Positions 35,577 through 44,783 are shown, counted from the stretch's first letter. The stretch: 64,000 nucleotides of DNA from Rhodoferax ferrireducens (GCA_002083775.1 MTEI01000005.1:186001-250000), one strand, 5' to 3'. Notes: generated by a model not told the origin, from the sequence alone. Numbers and translations: made by a program.

Positions 35577-35853
35577 GACGGGCTGTGACACTTTTTGGCA
35601 GACCAGTGAGCCGGTCGATGGTGACCAGCCCGCTAAAAAGCGGCTCACCTGAAGCGCCAGGAACGTGGGTTGGGCAGAGGTCGGGGGCGATTTCAAAAAG
35701 CGAAGCGTCATGAGCCCCCGGCATCTGCCCAGCCCGCGTCCCGGGTCAAAGCGGACATGTCGACAAACCACAGCTGGCGCGCAAATGCCACGGCTGGTCG
35801 TCGGCTCGGCACGAAGGGTGATGCGGCGCCAGCGCAACATAGATAATGCCGCC

Positions 35854-36723
35854 ATGCGCATCCCCTTTACCAAAATGCAAGGTGCCGGCAACGACTTTGT
35901 GGTGCTGGACGAAACCCAAACCCGCTACGGCCTGACGCCCGAGCACTATCGTTTTCTGGCTGACCGCCACTTTGGTGTGGGTGCCGACCAGATTCTGACG
36001 GTACGCGCCTCCAGCAGCCCCGGCATCGATTTTTCCTACGTCATCCACAACGCCGACGGCGGCGAGGTCGAGCATTGCGGCAACGGCGCGCGCTGCTTCC
36101 TGGCCTTTGTGCGCCGCCAGGGCCTGACCACCAAAGACCTGGTCACCGTGCAAACCATGAATCGCGTGTTGCAGCTGCAGATGCAGCCCGATGGCCGTGT
36201 CACGGTCGATATGGAAGCGCCGGACTTTGACCTGACTCACCTGCCATTTGAGACCAAAGGTCAGCACTGTGAGCTCACCGGTTCATGGCTTTATTGGCCT
36301 CTAGCCCTTGATGTACAAGGGCAGGAAGCTATCGTTAAGGTAGTCTTGGTATCGATGGGCAACCCGCATGCGGTGACGCTGGTGGACGATGTCGACACTG
36401 CGCCGGTGCTCACCCACGGCCCGCTGATCCAAAACCTGGCCGCGTTTCCGCGGGGCGTGAACGTGGGCTTCATGCAGGTGGTGGACCGCAGCCATATCCG
36501 CCTGCGCGTCTACGAGCGCGGCGCAGGCGAAACGCTGGCCTGCGGCACCGGTGCCTGCGCGGCAGTGGTGGCCGGTATCCGCCTCGGCCTGCTCGATGCC
36601 ACGGTGGACGTTGAAACCCACGGTGGCACCTTGACCATTGCCTGGCAGGGCGGTCGCTCGCCGGTGATGTTGACCGGCCCGGCCACCGTGGTTTTTGACG
36701 GCAGCATTGAATTCCCCAACTGA
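35854..36723 (+). CDS. dapF: Diaminopimelate epimerase
   Basis: Converts LL- to meso-diaminopimelate for lysine and peptidoglycan. The 289-residue protein starts [20 protein letters not shown]. Catalytic Cys residues are in [12 protein letters not shown] near residue 76 and [16 protein letters not shown] near 228. [16 protein letters not shown] is also conserved. A copy of the palindromic repeat encodes [14 protein letters not shown] just before that segment. The frame opens upstream at 35665 but ATG 35854 gives the standard N-terminus. It heads the classic dapF-DUF484-xerC operon. Confidence 0.96.
   Translation: MRIPFTKMQGAGNDFVVLDETQTRYGLTPEHYRFLADRHFGVGADQILTVRASSSPGIDFSYVIHNADGGEVEHCGNGARCFLAFVRRQGLTTKDLVTVQTMNRVLQLQMQPDGRVTVDMEAPDFDLTHLPFETKGQHCELTGSWLYWPLALDVQGQEAIVKVVLVSMGNPHAVTLVDDVDTAPVLTHGPLIQNLAAFPRGVNVGFMQVVDRSHIRLRVYERGAGETLACGTGACAAVVAGIRLGLLDATVDVETHGGTLTIAWQGGRSPVMLTGPATVVFDGSIEFPN
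36291..36336 (+). repeat. 40-nt palindromic repeat, copy 13 (inside dapF)
   Basis: TTATTGGCCTCTAGCCCTTG then ACAAGGGCAGGAAGCTATCG, read in frame as [16 protein letters not shown] around residues 147-162 of DapF. The left half matches the consensus without error. Confidence 0.85.
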
Positions 36724-36731
36724 AAGCAAGC

Positions 36732-37451
36732 ATGACCACTTTCAACCAGTTTCCCAGCGCCATGGGCAGCCCCATCACCGAAGACGACATCGCCAATTAC
36801 CTGGCCAACACGCCGGATTTTTTTGAGCGCCATGCCGAGTTGCTGGCCGCGGTGCAGTTGTCCAGCCCGCACAGCCAGCGCGCGGTGAGCCTGCAGGAGC
36901 GCCAGGCGACACTGCTGCGCGAGAAGATCCGCATGCTGGAACAGCGCATCATGGACATGATCCGCAACGTCAATGAGAACATGGTGCTGTCCGACAAACT
37001 GCTGCAATGGGCGCACACACTGTTTTTGAACACCGAGCCGCAGGCGCTGCCCCAACTGATTGCCGATGAACTGGCGGACCAGTTTTCGGTGCCGCAAGTC
37101 GGCATCAAGGTCTGGGGCGTGGCGCCGCATTACCAGAACTGTGGCTTTGCGGGCGGCGTGAGTGATGATGCCAAATCGTTTGCCACCTCGCTGACCGAGC
37201 CGTTTTGCGGCGTCAACACCGGGCTGGAGGCCATCAACTGGCTGCCCGAGCCTCAAGCGGCGGTGTCGCTGGCGATTTTGCCGCTGCGCGGTTTGGCCGA
37301 TGCGGCTGGCGCGCACGGTGGTCTGGCGCCGGCGTTTGGGCTGCTGGTACTGGCCTCGCCCGATGCGCAGCGCTTCAACAGCACCATGGGCACCGAGTTT
37401 TTGGCGCGTATTGCCGAACTGGCCAGCGCCGCGCTGTCACGCCTGCGCTGA
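36732..37451 (+). CDS. DUF484 family protein
   Basis: A 239-residue member of the DUF484 family, which has a GAF-like fold and is conserved between dapF and xerC in many proteobacteria. The N-terminal ITEDDIANYLANTPDFFERHAELLAAVQLSSPH is the family signature, followed by a coiled coil (ERQATLLREKIRMLEQRIMDMIRNVNENM) and a GAF-like region. Function is unknown; the fixed place next to xerC suggests some link to chromosome maintenance. It starts nine bases after the dapF stop. Confidence 0.92.
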   Translation: MTTFNQFPSAMGSPITEDDIANYLANTPDFFERHAELLAAVQLSSPHSQRAVSLQERQATLLREKIRMLEQRIMDMIRNVNENMVLSDKLLQWAHTLFLNTEPQALPQLIADELADQFSVPQVGIKVWGVAPHYQNCGFAGGVSDDAKSFATSLTEPFCGVNTGLEAINWLPEPQAAVSLAILPLRGLADAAGAHGGLAPAFGLLVLASPDAQRFNSTMGTEFLARIAELASAALSRLR

Positions 37452-37467
37452 GAGGGCGGGCAGGGCC

Positions 37468-38445
37468 ATGGCAGACACTCTGGTTCAGCGTTACCTGGAC
37501 CATGTGCGGTTTGAAAAACGCCTGGCCGAGCGCACCGTGGCGCTGTACACGCTGGACCTTGACAAATTGGCTCAAAACGCCGCGCTGGCCGGTGTCGAAC
37601 TGACGCAGGTGCAGCCCAGTCACATCCGCCGCTGGGTGGCGCACATGCACAGTGGCGGGCGCAGTGGCCGCGGTATTGCACTGATTTTGTCGGGTTGGCG
37701 CGGTTTTTACACCTGGCTGGGGCGCGAAGGCGGGGTCGCCAGCAACCCGGTACTGGATGTGCGGGCCCCTAAAGCCGGCAAACCGCTGCCCAAAGCCCTG
37801 GCGGTGGACCAGGCGGTGCAACTCGCCAGCTTCGAGAACGAAAACGCCAACCCCTGGCTGGAAGCGCGTGACGCGGCGCTGACCGAGTTGCTTTACGGCG
37901 GCGGCCTGCGGCTGGCCGAGGTCACCGGGCTGGATGTGCTGGCCAGCCACAGCGCGCGTGGCTGGGTCGATTTGCAGGCCGGTGAGGCCCACGTGCTCGG
38001 CAAAGGCAACAAACGGCGCATCGTGCCGGTGGGCGCACAGGCGGTGCTGGCCGTGCAGCGCTGGCTGGCCGTGCGTGAGCAATACCTGCCGGTGTCGTCA
38101 ACCTCGGGTGGCAGCCGTGACGATGGGGCAGCACCGGTAACTCAGCCCGCTTTGTTCCTTGGCCGCAATGGCACCCGCCTGTCGGCCCAGTCGGTGTGGA
38201 AGCGCTTGCGTTTGCGCAGCCTGCAGGCCGGACTGGCGGTGCCGGTGCACCCGCACATGCTGCGCCATTCGTTTGCCAGCCATGTGTTGCAGTCCAGCAG
38301 CGACCTGCGCGGGGTGCAGGAGTTGTTGGGCCATGCCAACATCAGTACAACCCAAATTTATACCCGGCTGGACTTTGGCCACCTGGCCAAAGCCTATGAC
38401 GCGGCGCACCCCCGGGCTCATCTCAAGTTCAGTGGTTCAAAATAG
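37468..38445 (+). CDS. xerC: Tyrosine recombinase XerC
   Basis: Resolves chromosome dimers at dif together with XerD. The 325-residue protein has the N-terminal core-binding domain (YLDHVRFEKRLAERTVALYTLDL) and the catalytic domain with ELLYGGGLRLAEVTGL (first Arg near residue 150), HPHMLRHSFASHVLQ (HxxR) and GHANISTTQIYTRLD, whose His and Tyr complete the RKHRHY set. ATG 37468 is 16 bases after the DUF484 stop and is preceded by GGGCAGGG; the frame from 37300 is an overlap artefact. Being in the dapF operon supports XerC rather than XerD. Confidence 0.95.
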   Translation: MADTLVQRYLDHVRFEKRLAERTVALYTLDLDKLAQNAALAGVELTQVQPSHIRRWVAHMHSGGRSGRGIALILSGWRGFYTWLGREGGVASNPVLDVRAPKAGKPLPKALAVDQAVQLASFENENANPWLEARDAALTELLYGGGLRLAEVTGLDVLASHSARGWVDLQAGEAHVLGKGNKRRIVPVGAQAVLAVQRWLAVREQYLPVSSTSGGSRDDGAAPVTQPALFLGRNGTRLSAQSVWKRLRLRSLQAGLAVPVHPHMLRHSFASHVLQSSSDLRGVQELLGHANISTTQIYTRLDFGHLAKAYDAAHPRAHLKFSGSK

Positions 38446-38474
38446 CGGTTTTTCTACCAATCAACAGGTGACTT

Positions 38475-38786
38475 ATGCAAAAGCAAATCAGCGTGGTGTT
38501 GGACAAGGGCGTCGAGTTCACCTTTCACGTACCCGAAGGCCCCGTCCTGGCGCACGATGCCGCCCGTGCCTGGCTGGACAAACAGTTCATCGAGCTGGAG
38601 TGTGAACCATTGCGCGCCAGCGGCAAGGTGCTCACCGCCGACAAGGTGCTGGTGGTCACCCAGGCCGCCGGCCCGGCCCTGTTCAACGACGCCCAATGGG
38701 TGGCGGGCTTTGTGGCGGCCGTCAGCGCGGCGCTGGGCAAACCCATGATCCGCGTGGACGTGCCGTCCATGGCCATCACCTATTGA
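38475..38786 (+). CDS. Small conserved hypothetical protein coupled to rlmI
   Basis: A 103-residue protein with no family I can name: MQKQISVVLDKGVEFTFHV, EPLRASGKVLTADKVLVVTQAAG, FVAAVSAALGKPMIRVDVPSMAITY. It looks like a small alpha/beta domain. The stop TGA overlaps the ATG of rlmI (TGATG), so the two are translationally coupled. Its start lies 29 bases after xerC. Confidence 0.7.
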   Translation: MQKQISVVLDKGVEFTFHVPEGPVLAHDAARAWLDKQFIELECEPLRASGKVLTADKVLVVTQAAGPALFNDAQWVAGFVAAVSAALGKPMIRVDVPSMAITY

Positions 38787-39967
38787 TGAAATCCATCCGT
38801 CTGCGCCCCGGCAAGGAGCGCTCGCTCCTGCGTCAACACCCCTGGATCTTTGAGTCGGCCATTGCCAAAGGTGGCGCCGACGCGGGTGAAACCGTGCGGG
38901 TGGAGTCGGCTGAAGGCCAGTTTCTGGGCTGGGCGGCGTTCAGCCCGAGCTCCAAAATTCGCGCCCGGGTCTGGAGCTTTGATGAAGCGCAGCGTATCGA
39001 TGCATCGTTTTTTATAGCTGCCTGCGCAATAGCTATAAGGGCTAGAGGCCGATTTGACATACAAAGTAACGGCGTGCGCCTGGTGCATGGCGAATCCGAT
39101 GGCCTGCCCGGTTTGATCGTGGACCGGTATGACGACACGCTGGTGGCGCAATTCACCAGTGCCGGGGTCGAGCGCTGGAAAGACGTGATTGCTGAGGCGT
39201 TGCTGGCCGCCACCGGTCTGACCCAACTGTATGAACGCAGCGATGCCAGCAGCCGCGCGCTGGAAGGGTTGCCCGAGGCCACCGGCTGGCTGCGCGGCGC
39301 AGGTGCGGTCGATTTGCTGCTGCAGGAACACAGCTGGCAGCTCCAGGTGAACATTGCCGAAGGTCATAAAACCGGTTTCTACCTGGACCAGCGCGACAGC
39401 CGCAAACGTTTCTTCGACTATGCCCGGCGGCTCCAATTTGAGCGGGTGCTGAACTGTTATTGCTACACCGGCGGCTTCACTGTGGCGGCCTTAAAAGGTG
39501 GCGCGTCGCATGTCACTTCCATCGATTCCAGCGGCCCGGCGCTGGCCAAAGCGGCCGCCAACGTGGCACTGAACGGCTTTGCGCCTGAGCGCGCCACGTT
39601 CATGGACGCGGATGTGAATGCCTCGCTGCGCCAATTGATAGAGCAGGGCCGCACCTTTGATGCCATCGTGCTTGATCCGCCCAAGTTCGCCCCCACCGTG
39701 GCGCATGCCGATCGCGCCGCGCGCGCTTACAAAGACATCAACCGGCTGGCCTTCAAGCTGCTCGAACCCGGTGGTGTGTTGTTCACCTACAGCTGCTCGG
39801 GCGGCATCAGCGCGGATCTGTTTCACAAAATTGTGGCGTCGGCCGGGTGTGATGCCGGCGTAGATGGCTATATCCATGAGCGCATGGGCGGCGCGCCGGA
39901 TCACCCGATGACGATCCATTTTCCGGAAGGCGAGTACCTCAAAGGGCTGGTCGTCATGCGCAAGTAG
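38786..39967 (+). CDS. rlmI: 23S rRNA (cytosine-1962) methyltransferase, RlmI family
   Basis: SAM-dependent rRNA methylase of 393 residues. The N-terminal PUA-like domain begins IRLRPGKERSLLRQHPWIFESAI; the middle has LVHGESDGLPGLIVDRYDD and LYERSDASSRALEGLPEATG; the methylase domain has DQRDSRKRFFDYA, VLNCYCYTGGFTVAAL (SAM motif near residue 225) and DAIVLDPPKFAP (motif IV near 292). These match E. coli RlmI (YccW). A copy of the repeat encodes FIAACAIAIRARGRFDI near residues 75-92. The exact rRNA position is inferred from homology. Confidence 0.92.
   Translation: MKSIRLRPGKERSLLRQHPWIFESAIAKGGADAGETVRVESAEGQFLGWAAFSPSSKIRARVWSFDEAQRIDASFFIAACAIAIRARGRFDIQSNGVRLVHGESDGLPGLIVDRYDDTLVAQFTSAGVERWKDVIAEALLAATGLTQLYERSDASSRALEGLPEATGWLRGAGAVDLLLQEHSWQLQVNIAEGHKTGFYLDQRDSRKRFFDYARRLQFERVLNCYCYTGGFTVAALKGGASHVTSIDSSGPALAKAAANVALNGFAPERATFMDADVNASLRQLIEQGRTFDAIVLDPPKFAPTVAHADRAARAYKDINRLAFKLLEPGGVLFTYSCSGGISADLFHKIVASAGCDAGVDGYIHERMGGAPDHPMTIHFPEGEYLKGLVVMRK
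39011..39060 (-). repeat. 40-nt palindromic repeat, copy 14 (inside rlmI)
   Basis: TTTATAGCTGCCTGCGCAAT then AGGGCTAGAGGCCGATTT, the reverse form. In frame it encodes FFIAACAIAIRARGRFDI. Confidence 0.86.
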
Positions 39968-40019
39968 TCGGAAAAGGCTTCGTCGTTACACTCGCTGCCT
40001 TTCAACCTGCCACCGCACC

Positions 40020-41075
40020 ATGTCCCTGATTCCTGCCACCATCCTCACCGGTTTTCTCGGTTCCGGCAAAACGACGCTGCTCAAACGCGTCTTGTCCGAG
40101 GCGCACGGCCAGAAGATCGCCATCATCGAAAACGAGTTCGGCGAGGAAAACATCGACAACGACATTCTGGTGACCGACTCCAAAGAGCAGATCATCCAGA
40201 TGAGCAATGGCTGCATCTGCTGCACCATCCGCGAAGACCTGCGCGAGGCGCTGCAACTGCTGGCCGCCAAAAAGCGCCAGGGCCTGCTGGATTTTGACCG
40301 CGTGGTGATCGAGACCACCGGTCTGGCCGACCCCGGCCCGGTGGCACAGACCTTTTTCATGGACGACGAAATTGCCGAAAGTTACCTGCTGGACTCGATC
40401 CTGACGCTGGTGGACGCCAAACACGCCAACCAACAGCTTGACGACCGCCAGGAAGCGCGCCGCCAGGTCGGTTTTGCCGACCAGATTTTCATCAGCAAGA
40501 CCGACCTGGTCAGCGCCGAAGAGGTGGTGGACTTGCAGCACCGCCTCAAACACATGAATCCGCGCGCGCCGCAAAAAGCCGTGCATTTTGGTGAGGTGGC
40601 CTTGAGCGAGGTGTTTGATCTGCGTGGTTTCAACCTCAACACCAAGCTCGACATCGACCCGGACTTCCTGAAAGAAGACGATCACGGCCATGACCATGAC
40701 CACGCTGGTCACGACCACGCGCCTGGCGAAAGTTGCAACCACCCGTCGCAACAGCATGGCCATCACCACGCGCATGATGACGACGTGAAAAGTTTTGTGT
40801 TTCGTTCTGACCGCGCGTTTGATCCCGCCAAGCTGGAAGACTTTCTGGGGGCCGTGGTCAACATCTACGGCCCGCGCATGTTGCGTTACAAGGGCGTGTT
40901 GTCTATGAAGGGCACCGACCGCAAAGTCATTTTTCAGGGCGTGCACCAGTTGATGGGCAGTGACCTGGGCCCAGCTTGGCGCCCAGACGAAAAGCGTTGT
41001 AGCAAAATGGTGTTTATCGGCATTGACCTGCCCCAGGACATTTTTCTGCAAGGCATGGCGCAAAGCCTTGTGTGA
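40020..41075 (+). CDS. CobW/COG0523-family GTPase (metallochaperone)
   Basis: A 351-residue G3E GTPase. The P-loop GFLGSGKTT is near residue 11, the metal motif CICC is in NGCICCTIREDL near 65, and VVIETTGLADPGPV and ISKTDLVSAEE give the other nucleotide motifs. A His-rich stretch (residues 221-258, HGHDHDHAGHDHAPG, HGHHHAHDDD) probably binds zinc or another metal, and the C-terminal CobW domain has FQGVHQLMGSDLGPAW. Such proteins act as zinc chaperones or in cobalamin/nitrile hydratase maturation. dksA follows 200 bases later; no clear Zur box was seen. Confidence 0.92.
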   Translation: MSLIPATILTGFLGSGKTTLLKRVLSEAHGQKIAIIENEFGEENIDNDILVTDSKEQIIQMSNGCICCTIREDLREALQLLAAKKRQGLLDFDRVVIETTGLADPGPVAQTFFMDDEIAESYLLDSILTLVDAKHANQQLDDRQEARRQVGFADQIFISKTDLVSAEEVVDLQHRLKHMNPRAPQKAVHFGEVALSEVFDLRGFNLNTKLDIDPDFLKEDDHGHDHDHAGHDHAPGESCNHPSQQHGHHHAHDDDVKSFVFRSDRAFDPAKLEDFLGAVVNIYGPRMLRYKGVLSMKGTDRKVIFQGVHQLMGSDLGPAWRPDEKRCSKMVFIGIDLPQDIFLQGMAQSLV

Positions 41076-41275
41076 GTACGTCTTTTAACCTTGCTGGATG
41101 AGTGATGTTTGTCTCGCTTTTGCAACTGATGGGTTTTTCCACGGCAGCACCAGTACACTCGCGCGCCGATGAAAAGGCGCCAGCCGCCGCCAGGCTCAAG
41201 GCAACTGCAGCAAGAACGCTGGAAACAGCACCTTCATCTTCTCAAGCCTCTAAAAAAACCGTCAGGAGTCCACCC

Positions 41276-42361
41276 GTGAAAGCGCCAGCCGTTAAACAGA
41301 AAGCTGTACCTGCCAAAGCGGGTGCAGCCGCCAAGCCCGCTCCTGCTGCCAAGGCCGCCCCGGCTGCGCCAGCCAAAAAAGTGGCCGCGCCTCCTCCTGT
41401 TGCTCCCGTCAAAAGCGCCGGCAAACCGGTGACCAAGCCGGTTGCCAAACCGGTTGCCAAGTTGGCCACCCCGACCGCTTCCAAACCCGTCGCCAAGGCC
41501 TCTGTTGCCAAAGTCCCGGCCGTCAAGGCCAGTGCAGCCCCCAAAGTGGCGCCAGCCCGCAAGCCGGAGCCTGCCAAAGCAGTTCCCGCGGTGCAGCCGG
41601 TTCCCTCCCGTCCCAAAAAGAAGCCTGAACCCGTGACCACTCTTGATCCATCTGAAACCGTGACGTCCTCTGTTAAACCTACCAAAACCGTCAAGGCGGT
41701 GGAGCCCGTCGCCGTTGCCAAGCCAAGCCCGGTGGCACAACTGACCCCGCTGGGCATACCGGTTCGCTCTGGTCGGCCCTCGTCCCGGCTGGCGCAGCTG
41801 ACGGTTCCGTCCATGGCGCAGTCGGTGGCCTCCACCGCAGCCAAGGCCAGCTTCACCCAGATGACCACGGTGCAACCCATCGTGTCGCCATTGGCCTCTG
41901 CCATCAAGAAAGACCCCAAACTGGCCAACAACTGGAAGAAAAAGCCAGTGGCCGAGTTGACCGATGCCGAACTCATGGCCATGTCGGACGACGATTACAT
42001 GAACGACACCCAGATGGCGTTTTTTCGCCTGAAATTGGTGGCGCTCAAAAACGACATCCTCAGTAACGCCGGTGAAACCACCGAGCACCTGCGCGAAGAC
42101 ACGGTGGTGGTGCCTGACCCGGCTGACCGTGCCACCATCGAGGAAGAGCACGCACTCGAGTTGCGCACCCGTGACCGCGAACGCAAGCTACTGAAAAAAA
42201 TCGAGCAATCCATCAACCGCATCGATGCGGGTGACTACGGCTACTGCGATGAAACCGGCGAGCCCATTGGTGTGGGCCGCCTGTTGGCGCGGCCTACCGC
42301 CACACTGTCACTGGAAGCGCAGCAGCGCCGCGAACTCAAACAGAAGATGTTTGGCGATTGA
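41276..42361 (+). CDS. dksA: RNA polymerase-binding protein DksA with a long Ala/Pro/Lys-rich N-terminal extension
   Basis: Transcription factor that acts with ppGpp in the RNA polymerase secondary channel. The DksA domain is the last 140 residues: LTDAELMAMSDDDYMNDTQMAF, the coiled-coil tip VPDPADRATIEEEHALE (DxxDxA) and a finger with one Cys (YGYCDETGEPIGVGRLLARPTATLSLEAQ), as in other betaproteobacteria. Before it come about 220 residues of Lys/Ala/Pro repeats (KPVAKPVAK type), likely disordered. GTG 41276 has AGGAG seven bases upstream and is preferred; an in-frame ATG at 41104 would add 57 residues. Confidence 0.88.
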   Translation: MKAPAVKQKAVPAKAGAAAKPAPAAKAAPAAPAKKVAAPPPVAPVKSAGKPVTKPVAKPVAKLATPTASKPVAKASVAKVPAVKASAAPKVAPARKPEPAKAVPAVQPVPSRPKKKPEPVTTLDPSETVTSSVKPTKTVKAVEPVAVAKPSPVAQLTPLGIPVRSGRPSSRLAQLTVPSMAQSVASTAAKASFTQMTTVQPIVSPLASAIKKDPKLANNWKKKPVAELTDAELMAMSDDDYMNDTQMAFFRLKLVALKNDILSNAGETTEHLREDTVVVPDPADRATIEEEHALELRTRDRERKLLKKIEQSINRIDAGDYGYCDETGEPIGVGRLLARPTATLSLEAQQRRELKQKMFGD

Positions 42362-42400
42362 AGCTGCATTGACCCAGGGCTGCGCGCGCAAGGTGTATTG

Positions 42401-44143
42401 ATGGCGACCAAGGACACTCCCCCAGGGCTATTGGCTCGGGTCGCCAACTTTGTTCGCAGTCCGTCCGCTGAATCGCCACCGCATGAGCTCGCTGGTGCCC
42501 CCGAAGAGGGCGAGGGCGGCAAGCAGGCCATCAAGCGCATGATTGAGCGCAAGGCGCACAACGACGCGATCCGCCATCGGGAATTCAGCCAACTGCGCAA
42601 GTTGCGTGAAGCCTCTCCGGCGGCCCTGTCAGAGATGGCGGCGCGTGCCTCGTTCTATCAGGATAGTTCGGGTTTTCCGGTGTCTGAGGGGCGCGCGACC
42701 ACCTTGAAAAAGATCGATGAGATCGAGGCACAGATGTCCAAGCAGTGGTGGAAAGGCCAGCAGGGCAAGCCGGCTGAGGGTGTGGCACCGGCCCGCGCTG
42801 GGGCAGCGCCGCTGCTGGCGCCATCCGGCCCAAGCGCGCCTGAATCGCAACTGGACACCTGCAATACGTTTGCACCCACCATGCCGACCGATCTGGCGGA
42901 GCCTTTGATGCCTGCGCCCGCCCAGGCGCCGCAGCCAAAGGTGGCAGTTCGGCCGGTGGAGCGGCCAAGCGTTGTTCCCCCTGCCCGAAGCTTCGAGATG
43001 ACCGGTAGCAGCGGGTTTTCCAACTCCAAGATGGTGTCCATCGACATGGGGCAGGCGCTGTCAGACCCCGTGCTGGAGGACGCGGCGATTCGTTTTGCCA
43101 ACAGCGATGACATTGGCGCCGAAGCGGTGTTGATGATGGCTCTCAAGGCAAACACGGTCACTCAAAAGTCCAAAGACACCTGGACAATGGCGTTGATGGA
43201 CATGTACCGTGCCACGGGCCAGTTGGCCAATTACGAGCGCCTGGCCCTGGAGTTTGCCGAGCGCTCGGGCCGTGCGGTGCAGCCTGTGCCCGTTGCGCGC
43301 CAACCACCTGGGTTGGCGCCAGCCTTGGCCGAGGCTTGGCAGTCTGATGCGAGCACATCAGGCTTTGCCGTCTGGCGGGCGCCTGCCGTTCTGGACCGCG
43401 CTGCGGTGGCGCATTTGCAGGTTGCTGTCGTGGCCGGGCGTACCCCTGCCCTGCTGGACTGGGGCGACCTGCGCGTCATTACCCCCGAGGCTGCGGTCGC
43501 CTTGGCCGGGTTGATGGCTCAGTGGTGCGATCAACCCCTGACGCTGCAATTTGATCACCTGGAAACGCTGGATGCCCTGTTGCGCGTCAGTACCCCGATT
43601 GGTGACCGGCAGGTGGCCAGGTTTTGGTGGCAACTGCGCCTGAATACCTTGCGCGTGCTGGGGTCACAGGAAGAATTCGAGCTGGTCTCCATGGATTATT
43701 GCGTGACCTATGAAGTGTCCCCGCCAGCTTGGCAAAGCGTGCGTTGCCGTCGCGCCTTTGGTTCACCTGCGGCTGATGTCGCGGGTTTCTCGACGCCCGA
43801 TGACGATCTGGACACCACGTCTTCCGGGCCGCTCACCGAACCGACGCCGTTCGTGGATGCCAGCGCCAGCCGGTTGGACCTCTCCGGTGAGGTGCTGGGT
43901 ACGGCGGCAGTTGGGTTGAATCCGCTGCAAGACGCTCTGCGCGCCAGCGGCGACGTGCTGGTGAGCTGCGAGAACCTGGTGCGGGTTGATTTCTCGGCAG
44001 CAGGCAGCATTTTGAATTGGGTTGCCAGTGCACAGGCCACCGGCAAAAAGATCGAGTTTTGTCGTCTGCCTCACTTGGTAGCGGCTTTTTTCAATTTGAT
44101 CGGTATCAACGAACATGCGCGGGTCACGACCCGCGCCACCTAG
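42401..44143 (+). CDS. STAS-domain protein of unknown function upstream of hslVU
   Basis: A 580-residue protein with no trans-membrane segment. The first 200 residues are charged and Pro/Ala-rich, including KRMIERKAHNDAIRHREFSQLRKLR. A middle region (SFEMTGSSGFSNSKMVSIDMGQAL) leads to two segments that look like STAS/MlaB-like domains, the second near the C-terminus: VLVSCENLVRVDFSAAGSILNWVASAQATGKKIEFCRLPHLVAAFFNLIGINEHARV, with Ser at the position phosphorylated in anti-sigma antagonists. The function is unknown. It lies 15 bases before hslV, so it may be made with the protease. Confidence 0.72.
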   Translation: MATKDTPPGLLARVANFVRSPSAESPPHELAGAPEEGEGGKQAIKRMIERKAHNDAIRHREFSQLRKLREASPAALSEMAARASFYQDSSGFPVSEGRATTLKKIDEIEAQMSKQWWKGQQGKPAEGVAPARAGAAPLLAPSGPSAPESQLDTCNTFAPTMPTDLAEPLMPAPAQAPQPKVAVRPVERPSVVPPARSFEMTGSSGFSNSKMVSIDMGQALSDPVLEDAAIRFANSDDIGAEAVLMMALKANTVTQKSKDTWTMALMDMYRATGQLANYERLALEFAERSGRAVQPVPVARQPPGLAPALAEAWQSDASTSGFAVWRAPAVLDRAAVAHLQVAVVAGRTPALLDWGDLRVITPEAAVALAGLMAQWCDQPLTLQFDHLETLDALLRVSTPIGDRQVARFWWQLRLNTLRVLGSQEEFELVSMDYCVTYEVSPPAWQSVRCRRAFGSPAADVAGFSTPDDDLDTTSSGPLTEPTPFVDASASRLDLSGEVLGTAAVGLNPLQDALRASGDVLVSCENLVRVDFSAAGSILNWVASAQATGKKIEFCRLPHLVAAFFNLIGINEHARVTTRAT

Positions 44144-44158
44144 GAAGCCAGCAGCGGT

Positions 44159-44704
44159 ATGGATCAATTTCACGGAACCACCATCATCAGCGTGCGCCGC
44201 CAGACCCCCGACGGGATGCAGGTCGCCATTGGCGGGGATGGTCAGGTCACGCTGGGCAACATTGTGGTCAAGGGCACGGCGCGCAAGGTGCGCAAGCTCT
44301 ACCATGGCAAGGTGCTGGCCGGTTTTGCCGGGGCCACCGCTGATGCCTTCACCCTGTTTGAGCGCTTTGAGGCCAAGCTTGAAAAACACCAGGGTCATTT
44401 GGTGCGCGCGGCCATCGAGCTCACCAAAGACTGGCGTACCGACCGTGTGCTGCGCCGCCTGGAGGCGATGCTGGCCGTGGCTGACAAAGAGGCCTCACTG
44501 ATCATCACCGGCAATGGCGATGTGCTGGAGCCCGAAAACGGTATCGTGGCCATCGGTTCAGGCGGTGCTTACGCCCAGGCAGCCGCTATTGCCATGCTCA
44601 ACAACACCGACTTGTCGGCGGCCGAGATGGTCAAGAAATCGCTGGAGATTGCCGGTGAAATTTGCATCTACACCAACATGAACCACACGGTGGAGACATT
44701 GTGA
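44159..44704 (+). CDS. hslV: ATP-dependent protease peptidase subunit HslV
   Basis: Threonine protease of the HslVU complex. The 181-residue protein starts MDQFHG and then TTIISVRR; the catalytic Thr is residue 7, so a six-residue propeptide must be removed, longer than the single Met of E. coli. [37 protein letters not shown] and [14 protein letters not shown] are also conserved. A tandem pair of nested-hairpin repeats separates it from hslU, which is usually only a few bases away. Confidence 0.97.
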   Translation: MDQFHGTTIISVRRQTPDGMQVAIGGDGQVTLGNIVVKGTARKVRKLYHGKVLAGFAGATADAFTLFERFEAKLEKHQGHLVRAAIELTKDWRTDRVLRRLEAMLAVADKEASLIITGNGDVLEPENGIVAIGSGGAYAQAAAIAMLNNTDLSAAEMVKKSLEIAGEICIYTNMNHTVETL

Positions 44705-44708
44705 AACC

Positions 44709-44755
44709 TTGCGGGACAGACCAAGATTTGCGGAGCAAATTTGCTCTGTCTCCAA
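44709..44755. repeat. Nested-hairpin repeat (GGGACAGA family), copy 2, hslV-hslU gap
   Basis: Outer arms GGGACAGA and TCTGTC, inner hairpin ATTTGC-GGA-GCAAAT. Followed by AACACGTCGTCGGATGT, shared with copy 3. Confidence 0.85.
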
Positions 44756-44783
44756 CACGTCGTCGGATGTTTGGATGTCCACC

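Noticed and set aside
41102-41275. A 58-codon in-frame extension upstream of dksA
   Set aside because: The GTG at 41276 has a good AGGAG ribosome site, while the upstream start has none; the extension could still be translated, but evidence is weaker.
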